This document shows positions 55,930-64,000 of a stretch of 64,000 nucleotides of DNA, piece after piece (the stretch's first letter is position 1; the number at the start of each line of letters is the position of its first letter). The stretch is from Gongronella butleri (Eukaryota; Mucoromycota; Mucoromycetes; Mucorales; Cunninghamellaceae): assembly GCA_025201375.1 (NCBI GenBank), contig JAIWZP010000015.1, positions 124,001 to 188,000 of the forward strand, written 5' to 3'. Position numbers and translations under genes: made by a program. Under the pieces are notes generated by a model. That model was not told the origin of the DNA and ran no database searches. It worked only from the letters and a program-made list of their open reading frames with translations.

Positions 55930-58900
55930 TTACTGAGATGATGCAATGGTGGTGGTATCTTGAGAGACGTCGGGGCGCGGTGTGGAGGAGGAAGAGGCGC
56001 GCTTTGCACGCTGTTGCTTTGATTTTTCACTCTTTTCATGCTGGCTGAGTCCTGTGAGCGTGGCAATCATGGTGGGGTTGATGGCGACGCTGCGCGTGCA
56101 ATTGCTTGTCTTGTAGATGCCGACTAGGCGGTCCGCCAGTTCAAACATATTGTTGCGCAAGCTGATGATGATGAATTGAGCATCCTTTGTGCGCTCGGCA
56201 ATGTAATTGGCGACAATGGACACGTTGCGGAAATCAAGGGCGGCATCGATCTCGTCCATCACGTACAACGGCGTCGGCTTGAAGTGATGCAGCGCAAACA
56301 CAAGCGCCAGCGAGCTCAGCGTCTTTTCGCCACCCGACAAATTCGAAATGTTCTTCCAACTCTTCTTGGGCGGCATCACGCTAAAGACAATGCCCTCCGA
56401 GAACGGATCCAAACTGTCCACCAGCTCCAATTCGGCATTGCCACCGAGCGTGATCATCTACAAAACAAAGCACAGAGAGCAGCGTGAGATGCGTATAAAC
56501 CTTTTTTATCTTTTTTTTTTTTTTTTTTTTTACCTGATACATTTCCTTGAGTTTTTGCGAGATGATGTTGAAGCCGTGCATGAATTCGTCGAGGCGGCGC
56601 TTACGCAGACCGTCGGCCTCGCCCTTGACGGCGTCCCTTTCGCGTGTCACGGCATCCAGATCGTCGGAGCGCTCCTTGTACTCTTCGTCACGGCGCCTGT
56701 ACTCCTCCAAGACCGACAGGTTGGGCTTGGCGCTTTGCACAAAGGCTAAAAAGACAATAAAAACGCGTCAGATATCCCCCTTCTCTTAATGAATCGCGCC
56801 ATTGTGTCATTTGTACCTTCAATTTCGGCAATCATGCCCTTGAGGTTTTGTTTTTCATTCTGGAGCTCCTTGACCTTGTCCTCATCAAACAATGGCAGCG
56901 TCATATCCTCTTTGGTGCATTTCCTAAGGAATTAAAATCGTGTTTGATAAGAAACAAAGCAAAAAAACAAGAAAAACAAGGAAAAAAAAAAGAGCATACC
57001 AGAGCTTGTGCAGTGTGAGCTTTGTCTGCTGCTCTTCCCAATGCTCCGCCTTTTTGCCATTGTCCGAGCGTGTCTTTTGATAGTCTTCCAGCTGATTGAT
57101 CATGTCCACCTACACGCAAAAGATCATCAAGTGTGAGCCATTGCCATGATTTTTTCCTGGTTTCTTTTTTCTTTTTTTTTTTTTTTTTTTTTTGACCAAT
57201 GGCAAGTTACCTTCATTTGCTTGAATGCATCAATCTTTGCAGAATCCTCATCCAATTCCTTTTTGAGGCTGTTGGTGATGGCCTTTTGTTGCTCGACGGC
57301 CTTTTTGGCGACATCAGCGCGATCCATGACATTGGCGGCATCCTTGTTGTTTTGGACGAGCTTTGCGTCGAAATTGTCGATTTCCTGTGCAAGAGCGGCG
57401 AGATCGTGTTCGTATTTTGCGAGATTCTTGTTGAGCTTGATGATATCCTTCTCGGCCTTGGCCTTGAGCACGCCGGCTTTTGTGATTTTGCTGTTGTGGT
57501 CGTCAATCTTTTTACGCATGTCGTTGACGACGACCGTCTGCAGGCGCAGATCCAGACCACCGGCTTCCATGATTTCATCTTGCAAATCCTTGATCTTTTC
57601 GTCAATTTCGTCCACAGTGACCTGAATCGTCTCCATCTCGGCCTCCAGCTCCTTGATCTCGTCGTCAATCTCCGCCACGCGGTCCACGTCCTCTTGGCTC
57701 GGCTGCACTTCCATCCTAAAAACAAGAAAAACAAGAAAAAAAGGGAAGATTTTTGTGAGTTTCTTGATTTTTACCATCCGTTGTCTGTCAATTTTTTTTT
57801 TTTTTTTTTACTTTAGCTCGTCCAAACGCTTTGTGTCGTCGTCGATTTGCGAGTCGATGGCGCGTGCGTCCATTTGCAGCTTTTCGAGGGTAACCTCGAG
57901 TTTTGGGAGGGATTGGTGCTTGTTTCGCAAGACAATCTCGAGCGAGCGCTTTTCCTCGACAATATCGCGGTATTCACGTTCGAGTTCGTCGCGCTCGGTC
58001 TCGAGGGCTGCAACGGTCTCTGGTGCGACGACGTCACCCTTGAATTGGGAGCCCATGGCGCCACGTGCGGGGCGACCGCCACCAGACATGGCACCGGAGC
58101 GCTCAATCAGCTTACCATCGAGCGTGACGACACGCCAGCGCTGGCGGCCATAAGCGATGCGATTGGCCTGCTGCAAATCCTGTGCAACGAGCGTGTCGCG
58201 CAGCACGCTGTAGAATGCGGGCGCGAATTTCTCCTCACGTGGGCGCACAAGGTCGTACAGACGCGGTACGCCCTCGGGCGCGTCCACAGGCTGGCTCGTC
58301 GCGTATTGCACCTTCTCAAGCACCGTGAACACCGCGCGGCCAAGCTGGTTCTTGCGCAGATGCTCAATGCACGCCTGCGCAGCCTCCACCGACTCCACCA
58401 CAATGTTGTCCAATGCAGGGCATGCCGTCGAAATGGCAACATCGTACTTGTCGTCAATTACGCCCAAATTGCCCATGCGGTCCTAAAAACACGAAAAAAA
58501 ACGAAAAAAAGAAAGAAAAAGAATACGAACGCGCGTCAAAACCTTGTCCTTTTACGCGTCTTTCAACGCATATTCATCGATTTCTTACGTAGATGCCCTT
58601 GATACGTCCAGACTCGCGCATACGGATCAACGCGTCCAAGACTTTGCCGCGATTCTGGCTATGTTGCATGGAAGCACGCGCTTCGTCGGCCTTTTGACGC
58701 GCCGCACCAAGATCTTTGCGGAACAAGACTTCTCGTTCATTTGCATCCTGTCAAAAAAAAGAGTCATTTGAATTTGTTTTTTTTTATAGTGCGACCCCCA
58801 TTTTTACCTTGATTTTCAACTCCAGGTCGGCGATCTCGCTCTTCAGATCTTGAAGATCACTGGGCACCTTTTCGAGTTCTTGCATCTAGTAGAAAAACAA

Positions 58901-61415
58901 ATGAGAAAACGGAGTCCAATTGGCCAATTGGTCGTTGGCGCGCTTTGCCTACCTTGCGCTTGCGCATCTTTTTCAATTTGTCAAGCTGTGCAGACGCGTC
59001 CTCGACGGCCTTTTCACCGGCGTGGATCTTTGTTTCGAGGATCTTGCGCTCCGATTGCTTGACATTGATGGATTGCCTCTTGTCAATCAGCTGCTCAGAC
59101 CAGGGAGCAAGTGCCTTTTGCTGCTCGTCGATTTCGGCCTTGAATTCCTCGGTCTTGCCCTTGAGCTCCTCGTTGATCTCTTCGAGTTTCTCCTCTTCTT
59201 CCTTGAGTTGCGATTTGGTCGCCTTGACATCCTTTCGGCGGCGTTCCGCGTCCTCGGTGTGCTTTTTAATGTCGCTTTGCGCCTTGGCCAAGGCTTCACG
59301 ATCCTAAAGGAAGGGGGCAGATGAATATCACAAAGAGGGGGATACGGGATACGACAGACGCTTTCTTGTTTCTTTTTTCTTTCTTTTACCTTTTCTTGGG
59401 CTTCCTTGTCCTTTTCTTGCTTTTTGACGGCATGCTCTCTCTTGGCACGCAACTCGACGTCCGTCTTTTCAAACTTGGCGTGTTCTTTCATGACAGACGT
59501 GTACTCATTCTCGTGAATCTGGCGAAAAATGATGAGATTTAGCGCGACACGACTCCCCCCTTTTTTTTTTATCTGTGGACCATCCTTACCTTGAGCTGCT
59601 TTGTGGCTTGCTTGTACTCGTCTTCCTTGCCATTTAATTCTTGGATGATGGACTCGTGCTTGGCTTCTTCCTCTTGCAGCTGAACCTTGAGCTCATCCTA
59701 AAAAAAAAAATACACAAAAAATAAGTTAAATGCCATAAATTTGGGTGAGGGAGGGAGAAAGGATGTTTACGATGGCCATGGAAGCGACTTGCTGATTGAC
59801 CAGGGCCTCATGGCGATAGACTTGGTACAGCTCGTTCTTGCGGCGCGAAAGATTGTTCTCGTTTTCTAGGTAATTCTCGGCCTCGCGCTTTTTGTCCTCC
59901 AGGCTGCCGAGTTCCTTGGCGACGTACTTGACACGGCTGAGCTTCTCAGCCCTGCGCTCATTGATTTCGTCAAGGCGTGCACTGGCGGCATTGATGGCAT
60001 CCTTGTACTTTGACGTGCCAATGATATCTTCCAGGTACTCGAGCAGGCCGTCATCGCTGTCATCCTTGGCCTTTGGCTTCATGAGGGCAATGGACTCGAC
60101 CTCACCTTGCAGGATGAGGAAGCGCTTGTGGTCAAGATCAATGCCTCGCTGGCGCAAGAGCGCGGTGACCTCTGAATAGCTGCTGCTGCGATCATTGATG
60201 AAATACTTGCTGCCATTGCTGTCAAAGGCGCGGCGAGACACGACCAGCTTGGAATTGGGCAACGTGCGCACGTCGCCGGGCGTGTCGCCGTCGACAATCT
60301 CCAGAAAATGCACCTCCACCGTGCATTCTTTCACATTGGGGTGCTTTGCCGAGTTGTGGATCAGCTCAGACAACTTTCCCTGTCGCATCTTGTTTGCACG
60401 GTACCCAAACACGAACAATAGCGCGTCAATCACATTCGATTTGCCAGAACCATTGGGACCAACCACTAAAAAGAAAGAAAAAATTAACAAAATTAACAAA
60501 AATCGCGAAAATCAGCTTTTTTTTAAAAAAAAAACGCGTGTACCTGCGCTAAAGGACTAACAAAAAAAAAGGCATGCACGATGAGTGGGACATATTCAGG
60601 ATGGATGGGCTGACGCGTGATTTTACCTTGTGAAAGGGGCCAATGACCTGTCGTCCAGCATACGACTTGAAATCGCAGAGAACCATATGGGTGATAACGA
60701 GACGCGGCTTTTTGGTCGGTTTGGATGGAGCGGGCGTGGTTTCAGCGGCGTCTGTGGCACAGTCAAGTTCCATTGGGGCCAGGGGTTCATTCTCTTTGTC
60801 GTTTTTCTGCGTTTCCTCATTGTTACTTGGGTTTGCCGTGCCATTGACGCGTGACGGGACCATTGGAGGCGCGTCACTCACGCGCAAAGGGCTCACGGCG
60901 GGTGCAGCGGCCGGCAGAGCAGCTGGCGACGTGGAAACTGATGAATTGGCCGTGGGCAAAGGAGAAACCGGTGCTGCCGCCACAGGTTTGGACGCGCTTC
61001 GAGCCGAATTGGTTGCTTTAGGCATGCTGGCAGTAGCAGCAGGTGTCTTTTTCTTGTTAGTCGTCTTTGGGCTCGCAGGTTTGCCCTTTTTGCGTGTAGA
61101 CTGCTTCGTTTTAGGCTCCTGATCGCTCTCCGACCCGCTGTTGTCGCTTTCAAACGATGACCCGCTGCTCTCATCCTCGGAAGACTCGTCTTGGGCATCG
61201 GCATCCGCGGCATCTTCTTCCTGGTCGTCTTCGTCGTTGTCGTCGCCGTCGTCGTCGTCGTCGTCGTTGTCATTGTCGCTGCCATGGTAGATTTGCCGCT
61301 TTTTGCGCGCTGGTCGGCTGAATGACGACTGCTCGCTGAATCCAGACTTGCCATCGACGCTGGACTCGTCGTCCGAGCTCTGAACAGCGCGTTTCAGGGA
61401 CCGGGAACCAGACAT
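55930..61415 (-). CDS. SMC4: Condensin subunit SMC4
   Basis: Minus-strand gene with more than ten exons. The N-terminus (MSGSRSLKRAVQSSDDESSV) opens a long acidic, Ser/Lys/Pro-rich disordered region. The head follows: LVITHMVLCDFKSYAGRQVI, then Walker A GPNGSGKSNVIDALLFVFG, after a 13-nt microexon at 60544-60556. The Q-loop is FLILQGEVESIALMKPKA. Coiled coils flank a hinge near 57830-58476 (VPRLYDLVRPREEKFAPAFY, LIERSGAMSGGG). The C-terminal head has the signature NLSGGEKTLSSLALVFALHH and Walker B PLYVMDEIDAALDFRN. SMC4 pairs with SMC2 to compact mitotic chromosomes. KTLSSLALVFALHH and QGEVESIALMKPK mark SMC4 rather than SMC1-3. All ATPase motifs are intact. Confidence 0.95.
60544..60556 (-). 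other. 13-nt microexon of SMC4
   Basis: The minus strand reads acceptor GTTAG, exon TCCTTTAGCGCAG, donor GTACAC. It links the exon ending GPFHK to the exon starting with V-G-P-N-G-S-G-K-S in phase. It supplies SFSAV, the conserved residues just before Walker A. Skipping it would shift the frame. Confidence 0.8.
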
Positions 61416-61716
61416 GGGGGAACTGTCAAGAGAAAGCGAGAAAAAAAAAAATAAAACGGGGAAGGAAAAAGGGGTTGTTGGAGCGCTCATTTTTTTTTTT
61501 TTTTTGCTTTTCTTTTATCATTTCGAACTCAGCCATAACGCGTGTGTCCTTTATTTTTTATCATTTGAACACTTAAAAAAAGGCAGTTTTATTACAACAA
61601 TTTGCCATTGAAATAAAATAAAGCAACATCATGAACATGAAATGAGTGAACTAAAAGAAAGAGGAACTGGAGAGGGGGGGGATGCGAGAAAATACAAAAA
61701 CAAAGCAAAAAAAAAA

Positions 61717-62814
61717 TCAAAACAGGGTAGGGTTGGTGGGTCCGAGACGTCCGCGCAGATCATTGGACATTTTGTTGGGCGCGTCATTGTTGGTATCCAT
61801 GTTTTTTGTGTTTTCGGCTGGCACAGGAGCGTTGGGCTCGCCGCGGTGATCATGCATATCATAATAGGGGAGTCTGCCCGAGGATGACGAGCGAGGAGAG
61901 CGATCTCGGCGGCGATTGCGATGGCGGCGATCACGACGGTCTCGATTTTCATTGTCGTCATCGTCACTGTGGCGTCGGCGACGGCGATCGTGGCGGTCGG
62001 ACGCGTCATAGGGACTTTTTCGGTGCGATGTCTTTTTGGGCCCGAGGCGATCAAAGACAGATGTCACATTCGAGTCCTTGGTGCCGTGGAACAGGTAATA
62101 CCGGCTTCGTTCACGCGACCCCTTGCTTTTGGCATCCGTGAGCTTGGCCACGCGGATCTTTAGCGTGTCCACCACCGCCTTGACTGGTGGTTTCGACGGA
62201 TCCACCTCATTTTCAGCCGCAATGGCTCCATTTTCGCCCGTTGCGGGCTCTGCTGCGGGCTGTTCACGCTCAAATGGCCGCGCGGTGCACAATTCCGTCA
62301 ATGATGGCCACGTCGTCGTCTCGGGTGATAACAGAAGCTTCTCGGCCGCTTCCATCGCCAATTCCGCGCTGCTAAACACGAGAACGCCTTTAAAAAAAAT
62401 ACAAAAAAAGAGCATGAGAGGGATGAAAACACGGCCAATGGATGCGCTTACAAGACGAGTCGTCGACCCACTCCACCTTGTCGAGCGCCGTATCCTTGCA
62501 AAAGGCACGCACGTCTGCTGTGCTCATATCGTTCACGCCATGCATGTAAATAGCATTGGATCGCTCGTTGCTCTCGTCTTCGTTGTAGATGGCCGGAATA
62601 CTCGGGTCGGGCAACGTCGTCAGGGTCGAGTCTGTCGTCAGAGACGTCGTGGGTTCAAGTCCGGCGGCAGCAGCCGCAAGATCTAATAGAAAAAGGCGCG
62701 CAAAAAAGCAAAAATGTCACGAATTGAGCATTCAACCAAGCAAAAGGAACCGCTCGTAGGCAACCACGCCAAGCGCTTACCCAAGTCAATATCCATATCA
62801 ACCACGTCACTCAT
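61717..62814 (-). CDS. NCBP3: Nuclear cap-binding protein subunit 3 homolog
   Basis: Three minus-strand exons. Exon 1 (MSDVVDMDIDL) is short. Exon 2 holds RSNAIYMHGVNDMSTADVRA and VEWVDDSS, the hallmark of the NCBP3 (C17orf85) RNA-recognition-like domain. Exon 3 continues GVLVFSSAELAMEAAEKLLL and later SRYYLFHGTKDSNVTSVFDR LGP in two segments. An Arg/Asp/Ser-rich tail ends GRLGPTNPTLF. Animal NCBP3 binds the mRNA cap with NCBP1 and links to export and exon-junction factors in the nucleus. The RS/RD-like tail supports an RNA role. It lies about 300 bp upstream of SMC4 on the same strand. Confidence 0.88.
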
Positions 62815-62976
62815 GATGGGCAAGGTCAAAAAATAAAAAAAAGTGAAAAAAGCAACTCTGAGGCAAAATGCTGCGAGCGAGCGACATTTTATCAAGAATT
62901 GAATCCCCGCCCTCTTGTCGCATTTCATGGCCCGACGATCCTTGATCCTCGCCCCGTGGAGTGCGAATTTGGCCCA

Positions 62977-63011
<35 letters not shown>

Positions 63012-63074
63012 GAAATGGCCAGTTTTGGGTCCATTCAATAGTGCACACACTGAACAAACGCCACATTTCTTTTA

Positions 63075-64000
<926 letters not shown>

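Noticed and set aside
57199..57816. 205-codon plus-strand frame opposite SMC4
   Set aside because: Antisense of the SMC4 coiled coil. Leu/Val/Asp-rich content is the expected shadow of Lys/Glu/Asp-rich codons.

Overview
The window is nuclear DNA of a filamentous, early-diverging fungus, most likely Mucoromycota. The genes are intron-rich with short GT-AG introns and fungal-type products (an ATG11 scaffold with a claw domain, a xylose-reductase-type aldo/keto reductase, a PAK/STE20 kinase). Proteins with a GCR1_C domain, known from fungal Crypton elements, point the same way. Introns and untranslated regions carry many long A or T homopolymers. The species cannot be fixed from the sequence alone.

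Layout. At 0.7-13 kb lie a universal stress protein, an APC-family permease, a mitochondrial cardiolipin synthase, a Glu/Pro/Lys-rich repeat protein and a small secreted protein. ATG11 fills 13.1-18.9 kb with about 20 exons. A 4.3 kb stretch without a confident gene follows and holds a decayed dispersed repeat. At 23.2-32.3 kb are KIN17, an HSL-type alpha/beta hydrolase, a small coiled-coil protein, the aldo/keto reductase and ornithine carbamoyltransferase. At 32.3-35.9 kb is a repeat island containing a TA-flanked element of about 1.04 kb with arms of about 415 bp. At 36-44.9 kb is a compact block: AP-1 sigma, a YEATS protein, CSN1, an NRBF2/ATG38-like MIT protein and a methyltransferase. 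At 46.5-54.7 kb two paralogous Crypton-derived proteins flank a second repeat island. At 55.9-64 kb SMC4, NCBP3 and a PAK kinase (cut by the window end) all lie on the minus strand.

Most genes are unlinked housekeeping functions. Two (ATG11 and the NRBF2-like gene) belong to autophagy but lie 22 kb apart with no sign of co-regulation. The most unusual part is 32-55 kb. The two Crypton-like proteins share domain order and both intron positions but show no recombinase catalytic domain. They flank repeats rich in palindromic TACTGTA/TACAGTA words that also occur in the 33-35 kb island.
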